Of a DNA stretch of 64,000 bases, positions 11,198-19,418 are shown piece by piece. Location: the NCBI RefSeq assembly GCF_014203595.1, contig NZ_JACHJK010000005.1, forward strand, positions 62,001-126,000. Reading direction: 5' to 3'. This DNA is from Streptomyces echinatus (lineage in GTDB: Bacteria > Actinomycetota > Actinomycetes > Streptomycetales > Streptomycetaceae). The notes under the pieces were generated by a model that did no database searches, was not told where the DNA came from, and worked only from the letters and a program-made list of their open reading frames with translations. Numbering within the stretch: position 1 is the stretch's first letter; every line of letters starts with the position of its first letter. The position numbers and the translations under genes are program-made.

Positions 11198-11227
11198 GGG
11201 AAATGGCAGGGCACCCGCTCGCTGTTG
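11198..11227 (+). promoter_or_regulatory. Candidate SigR promoter of mshA
   Basis: GGGAAAT (11198-11204) and GTTG (11224-11227) are 19 bp apart and resemble the SigR consensus GGGAAT-N18-19-GTT. They would place the transcript start about 55 nt before the mshA GTG. The S. coelicolor mshA is a known SigR target in the thiol-stress regulon. The match is by eye. Confidence 0.45.
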
Positions 11228-11289
11228 GACCCCCTTGGAGGGTGCGGTGGGCCCTCCGCAGGCATGCCCGCAGCAAGGAGGACCGCCAG

Positions 11290-12660
11290 GTGAGCCAGTA
11301 CGTCAACAGGCTCGGGCGACGCTCCCCGTCGGCCGCCGCCCGGCTGCGGCTGTACCGCAGGCCCCGCCGGGTCGCCATGCTCTCCGTGCACACCTCCCCG
11401 CTCCACCAGCCCGGCACCGGCGACGCCGGCGGCATGAACGTCTACATCGTGGAGCTGGCCCAGCGGCTGGCCGCGATCAACATCGAGGTCGAGATCTTCA
11501 CCCGGGCCACCGCCGGCGGCCTGCCCCCCGCGGTCGAGCTGGCCCCCGGCGTCCTCGTCCGGCACGTGGACGCGGGTCCCTACGAGGGGCTCGCCAAGGA
11601 GGACCTCCCGGCCCAGCTGTGCGCCTTCACGCACGGCGTGATGCAGGCGTGGGCCGGTCACCGCCCCGGCTACTACGACCTCGTCCACTCGCACTACTGG
11701 CTCTCCGGCCACGTCGGCTGGCTCGCCGCCCAGCGCTGGGGCGTGCCCCTGGTGCACGCCATGCACACCATGGCCAAGGTCAAGAACGCCAGCCTGGCCG
11801 ACGGCGACACCCCCGAGCCCGCCGCCCGGGTCATCGGCGAGACCCAGATCGTGGCCGCCGCCGAGCGGCTCATCGCCAACACCACCGAGGAGTCCGGCGA
11901 GCTGGTACGGCACTACGCCGCCGACCCCGCCAAGGTGGCCGTCGTCCACCCCGGCGTGAACCTGGAGCGCTTCCGCCCCTTCCCGGCGGGCGGCCCGCAC
12001 GACTCCGCCGCCGACGGCTCCCGCGCCGCCGCCCGCGCCCGCCTCGGGCTCCCGCCGGACGCCCTGATCCCGCTCTTCGCGGGCCGCATACAGCCCCTGA
12101 AGGCGCCTGACGTGCTGCTGCGCGCCGTGGCCGCCCTGCTGGAGGACCGGCCCGAGCTGCGCTCCCGCATCCTCGTCCCGGTCGTCGGCGGCCCCAGCGG
12201 CAGCGGGCTCGCCAAGCCGGAGGGGCTGCAGAAGCTCGCGGCCCGGCTGGGCATCGCGGACGTCGTGCGGTTCCGCCCGCCGGTCGGCCAGGAGCAGCTG
12301 GCGGACTGGTTCCGGGCCGCGTCCGTCCTCGTCATGCCGTCGTACAGCGAGTCCTTCGGCCTGGTCGCCATAGAGGCGCAGGCGGCCGGGACCCCGGTGC
12401 TCGCCGCCTCGGTCGGCGGTCTGCCGGTGGCCGTGCGCGACGGCGAGACCGGGTTCCTCGTCCAGGGGCACGATCCGGCCGACTACGCGCGCCTGCTGGG
12501 CCGGTTCGCCGACGAGCCGGGCCTCGCGGAGCGGATGGGGCGGGCCGCCGCCCGGCACGCCCAGTCCTTCGGCTGGGACACGGCCGCCGCCGCCACCGCC
12601 GACGTCTACACGGCCGCGACCCAGTCCCACCGCCGTCGCGTACGCTCCCACCATGGGTGA
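11290..12660 (+). CDS. mshA: D-inositol-3-phosphate glycosyltransferase MshA
   Basis: A 456-residue GT-B glycosyltransferase that joins UDP-GlcNAc to 1D-myo-inositol 3-phosphate, the first step of mycothiol synthesis in the cytoplasm. The N-terminal domain has the [20 protein letters not shown] loop, and the C-terminal nucleotide-sugar site has the E-x7-E type motif [20 protein letters not shown]. The GTG at 11290 follows AAGGAGGACCGCCAG. It is transcribed away from the methyltransferase gene and overlaps the YbjN-domain gene by 8 bp. A candidate SigR promoter lies upstream, in keeping with thiol-stress control. Confidence 0.93.
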   Translation: MSQYVNRLGRRSPSAAARLRLYRRPRRVAMLSVHTSPLHQPGTGDAGGMNVYIVELAQRLAAINIEVEIFTRATAGGLPPAVELAPGVLVRHVDAGPYEGLAKEDLPAQLCAFTHGVMQAWAGHRPGYYDLVHSHYWLSGHVGWLAAQRWGVPLVHAMHTMAKVKNASLADGDTPEPAARVIGETQIVAAAERLIANTTEESGELVRHYAADPAKVAVVHPGVNLERFRPFPAGGPHDSAADGSRAAARARLGLPPDALIPLFAGRIQPLKAPDVLLRAVAALLEDRPELRSRILVPVVGGPSGSGLAKPEGLQKLAARLGIADVVRFRPPVGQEQLADWFRAASVLVMPSYSESFGLVAIEAQAAGTPVLAASVGGLPVAVRDGETGFLVQGHDPADYARLLGRFADEPGLAERMGRAAARHAQSFGWDTAAAATADVYTAATQSHRRRVRSHHG

Positions 12661-13153
12661 TGCGGAGAAGGCCGGTCAGATCCTGGAGGACGTCCTCAGG
12701 GACGCCGAGCTGGAGTGGGAGAGCCCCGAGCCCGGGAACTACGTGGTCAAGCTCCCCGGCACCCGCAAGCTGTCCACGACGGTCTCCTTCCGCGTCGGCC
12801 GGCACTCCCTGTCGCTGAACGCCTTCGTCATCCGCCACCCCGACGAGAACGAGCCGGGCGTCCACCGCTGGCTGCTGGAGCGCAACCTCAGGCTCTACGG
12901 CGTGAGCTACGCCGTCGACCGCCTCGGCGACATCTACGTCACCGCCCGTCTGCCCCTCGCCTCCGTCACCCCGGACGACATCGACCGGCTCCTCGGCCAG
13001 GTCCTGGAAGCGGCCGACGGCGCCTTCAACACCCTGCTGGAGCTGGGCTTCGCCTCCTCGATCCGCAAGGAGTACGCCTGGCGGGTCGCGCGCGGCGAGT
13101 CCACGCGCAATCTGGACGCGTTCAAGCACCTGACCGAGCGCCCGGCGGACTGA
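12653..13153 (+). CDS. YbjN-domain protein
   Basis: A 166-residue protein of the YbjN / type III chaperone-like fold, conserved next to mshA in Streptomyces. It has an alternating alpha-beta pattern ([20 protein letters not shown], then [20 protein letters not shown]). No catalytic motif is visible and the function is unknown. Its ATG overlaps the mshA 3' end, and a TACGCT -10 box (12641-12646) inside mshA lies 6 nt upstream, so it may also have its own leaderless promoter. Confidence 0.85.
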   Translation: MGDAEKAGQILEDVLRDAELEWESPEPGNYVVKLPGTRKLSTTVSFRVGRHSLSLNAFVIRHPDENEPGVHRWLLERNLRLYGVSYAVDRLGDIYVTARLPLASVTPDDIDRLLGQVLEAADGAFNTLLELGFASSIRKEYAWRVARGESTRNLDAFKHLTERPAD

Positions 13154-13172
13154 CCCGGAGCCGGCCGGAGGT

Positions 13173-13304
13173 TCAGGAGGGGTCCGGCTGCGGCGTGGCG
13201 TGGGCGCCGCCGCGGTCGAGTTCGTCGGCGAACGCCCGCAGGGCGTCGGCCAGTTCCTTCTTGGTCGGCAACTGGTCGACCTTCTTGTCCAGTTCCGTGA
13301 CGCT
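13173..13304 (-). pseudogene. Remnant of a small helical protein
   Basis: The reverse strand encodes VTELDKKVDQLPTKKELADA followed by about 20 acidic residues to a stop at 13173, with normal amphipathic character. There is no ATG, GTG or ribosome site at its apparent start, where it runs straight into the beta-helix fragment on the other strand. I read it as the surviving C-terminal part of a small gene cut at about 13305. Confidence 0.4.
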
Positions 13305-13305
13305 G

Positions 13306-14076
13306 GACGTCCGCCCGGAGTGGGACCCCCGGCTGACCACGCACGTGGGGGAGCTGACCGGATCGGGCGTCGAGGGCCTGACCCTGGAGGCGGTCGAGGC
13401 CCCGCAGTCGCCCCACCTCCTCGACAAGGGCCACAACGGTGTCGTCCTGCAGTGCGCCTACGACTGCTGGGTGGACGACGTCACGGTCCGGCACGTCGGC
13501 AACGGCTTCGGCCTGGTCGCCGCCTCCGCCTGCACCCTGCGCCGCACCCGGGTCGCGGGCCGGGGCTCGCACCACCCGTACTTCTGCCGCGAGGGCTCCC
13601 ACGACAACCTGATCGAGGACTTCACCATCGAGGAGCGCACGGTCCCCGCGCCCGCGGGCACCCAGCTGCACGGCATCAACGTCGAGGGCCTGTCCTCCTG
13701 CAACGTCTGGTCGCGCGGCGACATGCGGATGGGCACCTTCGACAGCCACCGCGGGCTGCCTTTCGCCGACGTCCGCACCGACATCACCGTGAACAACAAC
13801 GGCCGGCACGGCGGGGACGCCAGTGCCGGCCCGCTCTTCGGCGCCCGGTTCACCCACTGGAACATCCGGGTCACCAACGGCCGGGCGGGCCTGATGAGGA
13901 TCGACGGCCTGGCCCCGTACTCGGCCACGGTGGGAGTGAACGAGGTCAGGGAGTTCGACCAGACCGACGTCCCCGACTTCACCGGCGACCTGCACTCCCG
14001 CCTGGAGCTGTACGGCACCACGGACGCCGTGCGCCCGCGCAACCTGCACGAGGCTCAGCGCACCCTGCTCCGGTAG
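13306..14076 (+). pseudogene. C-terminal fragment of a beta-helix (pectate-lyase-fold) protein
   Basis: From about 13306 the frame encodes RPEWDPRLTTHVGELTGSGV and then repeating beta-helix coils with a regular supply of Asn, Val and Gly (HNGVVLQCAYDCWVDDVTVR, GINVEGLSSCNVWSRGDMRM). The normal N-terminal half, signal peptide and start codon are missing, because upstream sequence in this frame is unrelated and antisense to the remnant at 13173. Its last 22 bp overlap the convergent AraC gene. It is best treated as a truncated gene, and any enzyme activity is unlikely. Confidence 0.6.
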
Positions 14077-14852
14077 CGCCCCGGGGTGACCCCGACCAGC
14101 CTCTTGAAGTGCCGGGTGAGATGGGCCTGGTCGTAGAACCCGGTCACCGGCGCCACCTCGCCCGGCGGCACCCCGTCCAGCAGCAGCCGCCGGGCGCGGC
14201 CGACCCGCCGCGACATGAGGTACTGGTGCGGGGCGATGCCGTACGCACCGCTGAACGCCCGCACCAGGTGCGCCGGATGGGCACCCAGCAGTCCGGCGGC
14301 CTCCTCCAGCGAGACGCCCTCGACGACCCGCGCGTCCAGCAACTCCCGCAGCTCACGGGCGACCACCGGGTCCCGGAACCGGTGCGGTGCCTCGGTGCGG
14401 CGCCGCAGATGCCCCCGCAGCCGCTCCGCGACGAGCGTCAGCCTGCTCTCCGCCTCCAGCTCGTCACCGGCGAGGGCGAGGGCGGAGTGCAGCTTCCCGA
14501 CGCGCAGCCGGAGCACGGGGTCCCGCAGATCGGGCGTGTCCACGGCCGGACCGATCAGCTCGTCGCCCAGCAGGCTGCCGTCGAGGTAGACGACCCGCTT
14601 GCGGAAGCCGCCCGGCGTGGCCGGCGAACCGTTGTGCGGCACGTGCGGCGGCAGCAGCGACACGGCGTCGTGCGGGGTGCCGTGCTCGTGCCGGTCCAGG
14701 TCGTACCGCACGGCCCCGGCGTCCACGATGAGCAGCGTCCAGGCGTCGTGGACGTGCATCGGGTAGGCGTACTCGGTGAAGCGGGCGTGGAAGACCTCCG
14801 TGATGCCCGCGACACGGGGACGCCACGCGGTGACTTCCTGCCGGGCGGCCAT
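14055..14852 (-). CDS. AraC family transcriptional regulator
   Basis: A 265-residue regulator. The N-terminal cupin-like sensing domain (FTEYAYPMHVHDAWTLLIVD) is followed by two HTH motifs of the AraC type (VSLEEAAGLLGAHPAHLVRA, then FYDQAHLTRHFKRLVGVTPG). The ATG at 14852 has a TACGTT -10 box 6 nt upstream, so it looks leaderless. It is divergent from a DUF2000 gene, 49 bp apart, a pairing that suggests it controls that gene. The ligand is unknown. Confidence 0.88.
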   Translation of the reverse strand: MAARQEVTAWRPRVAGITEVFHARFTEYAYPMHVHDAWTLLIVDAGAVRYDLDRHEHGTPHDAVSLLPPHVPHNGSPATPGGFRKRVVYLDGSLLGDELIGPAVDTPDLRDPVLRLRVGKLHSALALAGDELEAESRLTLVAERLRGHLRRRTEAPHRFRDPVVARELRELLDARVVEGVSLEEAAGLLGAHPAHLVRAFSGAYGIAPHQYLMSRRVGRARRLLLDGVPPGEVAPVTGFYDQAHLTRHFKRLVGVTPGRYRSRVR

Positions 14853-14901
14853 GCAAAGAACGTACAAGACGGGCGCGTACGGCGGTCGGCAGTCTCGTTC
14901 C

Positions 14902-15327
14902 ATGAGCACTGAACCGATCCGTTTCGACACGAAGATCGCCGTACTGCTGCGCGAGGACCTGGAGCCCTGGCAGCGGCTGAACGTCACCGCGTTCCTGGTC
15001 AGCGGCCTCGGCACGACGGTCCCCGAGGTGACCGGAGAGCGGTACGAGGACGCGGACGGCGTGTCCTACCTGCCGATGTTCCGGCAGCCGGTGCTGGTCT
15101 TCGAGGGCACCAAGGAGACCCTGAAGGCGGCCCACGGCAGGGCACTGAACCGGGCCCTGCCCTGTGCGGTGTTCACGGCGGACCTGTTCGCCACGGGCAA
15201 CGACCGCGACAACCGCGCGGCCGTGCGGGCCGTACCGACAGCCGACCTGGACCTGGTGGGGCTGGCGGTGTACGGCCCGCGGAGCGGCGTGGACAAGGTG
15301 CTCAAGGGCGCGCGGATGCACCCGTGA
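14902..15327 (+). CDS. DUF2000 family protein
   Basis: A 141-residue protein of the DUF2000 family, with the typical start IRFDTKIAVLLREDLEPWQR and the conserved QPVLVFEG segment. No function is established for the family, though its fold resembles peptidyl-tRNA hydrolase II. It is divergent from the AraC regulator that likely controls it. The ATG at 14902 lacks a strong ribosome site; no better in-frame start is seen. Confidence 0.8.
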   Translation: MSTEPIRFDTKIAVLLREDLEPWQRLNVTAFLVSGLGTTVPEVTGERYEDADGVSYLPMFRQPVLVFEGTKETLKAAHGRALNRALPCAVFTADLFATGNDRDNRAAVRAVPTADLDLVGLAVYGPRSGVDKVLKGARMHP

Positions 15328-15343
15328 GCCGGCCCGTCCCGCC

Positions 15344-15817
15344 TCAGCCGAACATGCCGGGCACGTAGTCGCCGGCGGGCTGGCGGACGATGACGTTGAC
15401 CCGGTTGTAGGCGTTGATCACGGCGATGATGCCCACCAGGGCGGCGAGCTGCTCCTCGTCGTAGTGCTTGGCGGCGTCCGCCCACGCCTCGTCGGTGACC
15501 CCGCCGGCCGCGTCGGCGATCCGGGTGGCCTGCTCGGTCAGCTCCAGGGCGGCCCGCTCGGCCTCGGTGAACACGGTGGCCTCGCGCCAGGCCGCGACCA
15601 GGTGCAGCCGGGTGGCGGTCTCTCCGGCCGCGGTGGCGTCCTTGGTGTGCATGTCGGTGCAGAACCCGCACCCGTTGATCTGGCTGGCACGGATCTTCAC
15701 CAGCTCCTGGGTGGCGGCCGGCAGCGTGGAGTCCGCGATCGCCTTGCCCGCCGCGTTGAGGTGCTTGAAGACCTTCTGGGCGACGGGGACGGTGAAGAGG
15801 TTGAGCCGAGCGTCCAT
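15344..15817 (-). CDS. Carboxymuconolactone decarboxylase / AhpD-like protein
   Basis: A 157-residue alpha-helical protein of the CMD/AhpD family, with the redox CxxC in INGCGFCTDMHTKDA and the downstream conserved region ATRLHLVAAWREATVFTEAE. Such proteins act as alkylhydroperoxidase-like peroxidase partners. The ATG at 15817 follows ACAGGAGCAGGTC. It stands alone between a DUF2000 gene and an MFS gene. Confidence 0.87.
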   Translation of the reverse strand: MDARLNLFTVPVAQKVFKHLNAAGKAIADSTLPAATQELVKIRASQINGCGFCTDMHTKDATAAGETATRLHLVAAWREATVFTEAERAALELTEQATRIADAAGGVTDEAWADAAKHYDEEQLAALVGIIAVINAYNRVNVIVRQPAGDYVPGMFG

Positions 15818-15911
15818 GACCTGCTCCTGTGTGGTTGCGGCTGCTTGCACCTCATTGACGCGGGGGAGCGGGGAGATGTGACACCGGTGGAAGTGACCTG
15901 GGTCACGTCCG

Positions 15912-17234
15912 TCAGGCGGTGCCGCCGGCGGTCTGGGCGGTGGGGACCTTGGCCCCCGTGTCCGCCTGCTCCGGGGTCTGTTCCGGGGCTGTGGCCGGTG
16001 CCTGTTCCGGGGCTGTGGCCGGTGCCGCGGCCGGGTGCTCCGGGGGCAGTCGGCGCATGAGGAGGCCGTAGCCGAAGCCGGCCACCGTGCCGACCGCCGC
16101 GCACATGCCCCACAGCCACTCCGCGCCGACACGGTCGATGACCGCGCCCGACATCAGCGGGGCGATCAGGGCGGCGGCGGACCAGGACAGGGTGAACATG
16201 CCCTGGTAGCGCCCGCGGCCGTGCACCGGGGAGAGGCGGACGACGAGGCTGGTCTGGGTCGGGGCGTTGACGATCTCGGCGAGGGTCCACACGCACACGG
16301 TCAGCATGAAGACACCGACCGACCCGGCGAACGCGGTCAGCCCGAAGCCGTACCCGGCCAGGACCGAGGAGACGACCAGGAGCGTGCGCGGGTCGCGGTG
16401 CTCGATGAAACGGGTGACGGGGAGCTGGAGCGCGACGATCAGGATGCCGTTGACGGCGATGGCCAGGCCGTAGTCGGCGGGGGAGAACCCGGCCCGCCCC
16501 ATGGCCACCGGCAGCCCGACCGAGCCCTGCTGGAAGACCACGGCGACGAGGAAGGACAGCCCGACGACAGCCATGTACCGCCCGTCCCGCAGCACCGTGA
16601 CCAGGCTGACGTCCGCATCCTCCTGCCTGGCCGCGGCCGTGGGCCGGGACTCCGGCAGCTTGGCGAAGACGACGAGCGCGCAGACCAGGGTCATCCCGGC
16701 CTCGATCAGGAAACCGGCGCGATAGCTGACCTCGGCGATGAACCCGGCGGCCATGGAGGAGACGGCGAAACCGAGGTTGATGGCCCAGTAGTTGAGCGAG
16801 AAGGCGCGCACCCGGTCCTCGGGGCGGACGATGTCGGCCATCATCGCCTGCACGGCCGGCCGGGAGGCGTTGGAGGCCATGCCGACGACGAAGGCGACGG
16901 CGGCGATGGCGGCCGGGCCGGTCATGAAGCCGAGCACGGCGACGGACACGGCGGTGGAGGTCTGCGCGATCAGGAGCGTGGGCCGCCTGCCGAGCCGGTC
17001 GGCCATCACCCCGGCGCCCAGCGAGGACACGACCCCGCCGAGCCCGTGCAGGGAGGCGACGAGCCCGGCGTACGAGGCGGAGTAGCCGCGGTCGAGCGTG
17101 AGGTAGAGGGCCATGAACGTGGCCACGAAGGCACCCAGCCGGTTGACGAGGGTGCTGGTCCACAGCCACCAGAACTCCCGCGGGAGCCCGGAGACGGACT
17201 CCCGGACGGCACGTCTCACACGGGCTGGCGACAT
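15912..17234 (-). CDS. MFS transporter
   Basis: A 440-residue major facilitator protein with about 12 hydrophobic segments and the loop 2-3 motif GAGVMADRLGRRPTLL. Asp and Arg residues in the first helices fit a proton-coupled drug exporter. The C-terminal tail has repeats of TAPEQ-type Pro/Ala/Gln. The substrate is unknown. The start is the ATG at 17234 (GGGGGATCGTCG upstream). No regulator is attached. Confidence 0.86.
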   Translation of the reverse strand: MSPARVRRAVRESVSGLPREFWWLWTSTLVNRLGAFVATFMALYLTLDRGYSASYAGLVASLHGLGGVVSSLGAGVMADRLGRRPTLLIAQTSTAVSVAVLGFMTGPAAIAAVAFVVGMASNASRPAVQAMMADIVRPEDRVRAFSLNYWAINLGFAVSSMAAGFIAEVSYRAGFLIEAGMTLVCALVVFAKLPESRPTAAARQEDADVSLVTVLRDGRYMAVVGLSFLVAVVFQQGSVGLPVAMGRAGFSPADYGLAIAVNGILIVALQLPVTRFIEHRDPRTLLVVSSVLAGYGFGLTAFAGSVGVFMLTVCVWTLAEIVNAPTQTSLVVRLSPVHGRGRYQGMFTLSWSAAALIAPLMSGAVIDRVGAEWLWGMCAAVGTVAGFGYGLLMRRLPPEHPAAAPATAPEQAPATAPEQTPEQADTGAKVPTAQTAGGTA

Positions 17235-17324
17235 CGACGATCCCCCACGTCTGTAAGTGGCTCAAGCAGCGGCCACAACTTACAAATGCGGAGCTCCGCG
17301 ACGCCACTCAATTAGCAGGGAGCG

Positions 17325-19406
17325 TCAATCGACGTGCTGCGCCTGTGCCGGCTGGGCCCGCCGCCCCGCACCACGCCCGGCCGGACGGCGCCCGGAGACC
17401 TCGCGCGGCCCGGCCGCCCGCGCGGCGGTCGCCGGGACCCGCTCGAAGCGGCTCGGGAACGGGAACCTGCGCTCGAGGAAGGCGTGGATGGCGGCCTGAG
17501 CCGCCGCCCGGTCCTTCGGATCGGTGTCCACGTCGTTGAGGCAGAAGAAGTCCACGTCCTCGCCGGCCGCGAGCCGGGCCAGCCGGCGCCGCATGTCGGG
17601 CGTGCCCAGCTGCACGTACCGGAAGCTGTAGTCGGCCGGCACGGCGCGGCCCGTCGCGATCGCCCAGTGATGGTGCAGCGTGGACGCCGGGGCGACGTCG
17701 GCGGTGGACCGGAAGCGCGAGTACGACGTGCGCTGGAGCTCCTCGATGCCGAGGTCCTCCATCTCCCGCATGACCGACAGCAGTTGCGGGTGCGGGGTGT
17801 GCAGCGACTTGTGTGTGATGTACCTGCCGTGGAAGCGCCGGATCACCTCGCGGGTGTTCTTCCCGGCGGAGTTCGGCGCCGGCTCCAGCGGGTGCGGGGC
17901 GCCGACCCCGAGCTTGAGCGGGGAGAACGGGATCCGGGCGATGCCGCTGCCGTGGAAGAAGTGCTCGGCCCGCACCGGGCGGTTGATGAAGACGTCGTCG
18001 TTGAAGTAGAGGTACTGCTCCGACAGGCCCGGTATGTGGTGCAGCCGGCTCTCGATCGCGTGCGAGTTGAAGACGGGCAGCGCGTCCGCCGGGAGGATGT
18101 CCCGGTGGTCGACGACCGTCAGGCCCGCCGCGTCCGGGTCCAGCCAGGCCGGTGTCTGGGAGTCCGTCACCAGGTAGATGTGCCGGACGAATCCGGCGTA
18201 CATCTCCAGCGACCGCAACGCGTACTTCAGTTCGTCGTGACTGGTGTAGCGGGAGGCGCCGGTCTCACGCGGGGCTATGACGTTGTCGGAGACCGCCTGG
18301 TGGGCGCGGCGCTTCGCGGCCAGCACCGGGTCGTCACCGTCGACCCAGGTGTAGACGGCGTCCACGGGGAAGCACACCTGGTCGATGCCGGGCTCGGCGA
18401 ACGCCGCGAACGTCGGCACACCGCGCAGCGGCCCCGTGACCGCCGCCGGCCGCTGTTCCACCGGCGTGGCCGGCCGCTGCCCGGCGACCGCGTCGGCCTG
18501 CCGCCCGGCGACCACGCCGGCCTGCTGTCCGGCGCCTTCTTCGGCCTGCTGCCCGGCGATCGCCTCGGCCTGCTCACCGGCGACCGCTTCGGCCTGCTGC
18601 CCTGTGACCGTGACGGCCGGCGGCTGCCCGGGCACCGTGTCCAGGCGCTGCCCCGGCACCGTCGCCGGCCGCTGGCCCGCCACCGCGGCGGGCTGCCAGG
18701 CGGTCGCCGGCAGCACCTCCGAGACGGCATTGCGGCGCGGGGCGACCAGGGCCGGGCCGAAGTCGTCCTGCAGCCGGGTGCCGGGCACGGTGAGATACGC
18801 GGGCTCCGCGCCCAGGTCCCGGCCGTACCGCCAGAACTCGATGTCGCAGCCCGACTCCAGACCGGAGAGCACCTGCCCCTGGGGCCCCAGCCGCACCACA
18901 CCGGTCCGCAGGACCGGCGCCCCGCGCAGCGCCCGCGGCAGCCGCCCGTCGGCCCACAGCACGGCCCGTGTCACGGCACCGTCCGGACCCACCGCGCCGA
19001 CGAACTCGGCGCCGCGGGCGAAGTGCTGCCGGGCGCGGCCGAGGACCGCGCCACGGTACGACTCCTCCACCCCGACCACCGGCCGCGGCACCCCGGGCCC
19101 CTGCTCGGCGGGGACCAGGAAGTACGGGACGGCGGCCGCCTCCAGCACGGCGCACACCTGCTCCAGATCGGCCGCGGCGGCGTCAGTGGAGGTGTATCCG
19201 GTGACCGTGAGCCCGTACAGCCGCGCCGGGCCGCGGCCCGTGGGACGCAGCCCCGGGACGGCGGAGCGCAGCCGGCGGCGGGCCGGAGCCACGCGCAGCG
19301 CCCAGAGCCGGGCCGACAGCCACAGCCGCAGGCGCAGCAGGAGGTTCCGGGCGGCCCGCAGGCCGGGCGGCGCCGCCGCGAGCCGGTGGCGGATGTCGAT
19401 GGCCAT
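17325..19406 (-). CDS. Stealth family sugar-phosphate transferase with repeat insert
   Basis: A 693-residue Stealth protein, the family of hexose-1-phosphate transferases that build phosphodiester-linked capsular or cell-wall polysaccharide. The conserved regions are present: CR1 VDAVYTWVDGDDP, CR2 SRYTSHDELKYALRSLEMYA, CR3 RLHHIPGLSEQYLYFNDDVF and a CR4-like HHWAIATGRA. Between the N-terminal domain and CR1 lies a degenerate repeat block of VAGQQAEA-type units (18430-18690) that the neighbour lacks. The 12-bp gap to the next Stealth gene indicates an operon read from 21146. The sugar is unknown. Confidence 0.85.
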   Translation of the reverse strand: MAIDIRHRLAAAPPGLRAARNLLLRLRLWLSARLWALRVAPARRRLRSAVPGLRPTGRGPARLYGLTVTGYTSTDAAAADLEQVCAVLEAAAVPYFLVPAEQGPGVPRPVVGVEESYRGAVLGRARQHFARGAEFVGAVGPDGAVTRAVLWADGRLPRALRGAPVLRTGVVRLGPQGQVLSGLESGCDIEFWRYGRDLGAEPAYLTVPGTRLQDDFGPALVAPRRNAVSEVLPATAWQPAAVAGQRPATVPGQRLDTVPGQPPAVTVTGQQAEAVAGEQAEAIAGQQAEEGAGQQAGVVAGRQADAVAGQRPATPVEQRPAAVTGPLRGVPTFAAFAEPGIDQVCFPVDAVYTWVDGDDPVLAAKRRAHQAVSDNVIAPRETGASRYTSHDELKYALRSLEMYAGFVRHIYLVTDSQTPAWLDPDAAGLTVVDHRDILPADALPVFNSHAIESRLHHIPGLSEQYLYFNDDVFINRPVRAEHFFHGSGIARIPFSPLKLGVGAPHPLEPAPNSAGKNTREVIRRFHGRYITHKSLHTPHPQLLSVMREMEDLGIEELQRTSYSRFRSTADVAPASTLHHHWAIATGRAVPADYSFRYVQLGTPDMRRRLARLAAGEDVDFFCLNDVDTDPKDRAAAQAAIHAFLERRFPFPSRFERVPATAARAAGPREVSGRRPAGRGAGRRAQPAQAQHVD
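18430..18690 (-). repeat. Degenerate repeat inside the Stealth gene
   Basis: Roughly ten imperfect units encode V-A-G-Q-x-x-x-A type peptides (AGQQAEA, AGEQAEA, PGQRLDT and similar). In the DNA the pattern CCGGCGACCGC/CGGCCTGCTG recurs with a 24-nt spacing. It is a linker-like insertion before CR1 of the Stealth protein and likely to vary in copy number. Confidence 0.6.
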
Positions 19407-19418
19407 GACCGTGGCCCG

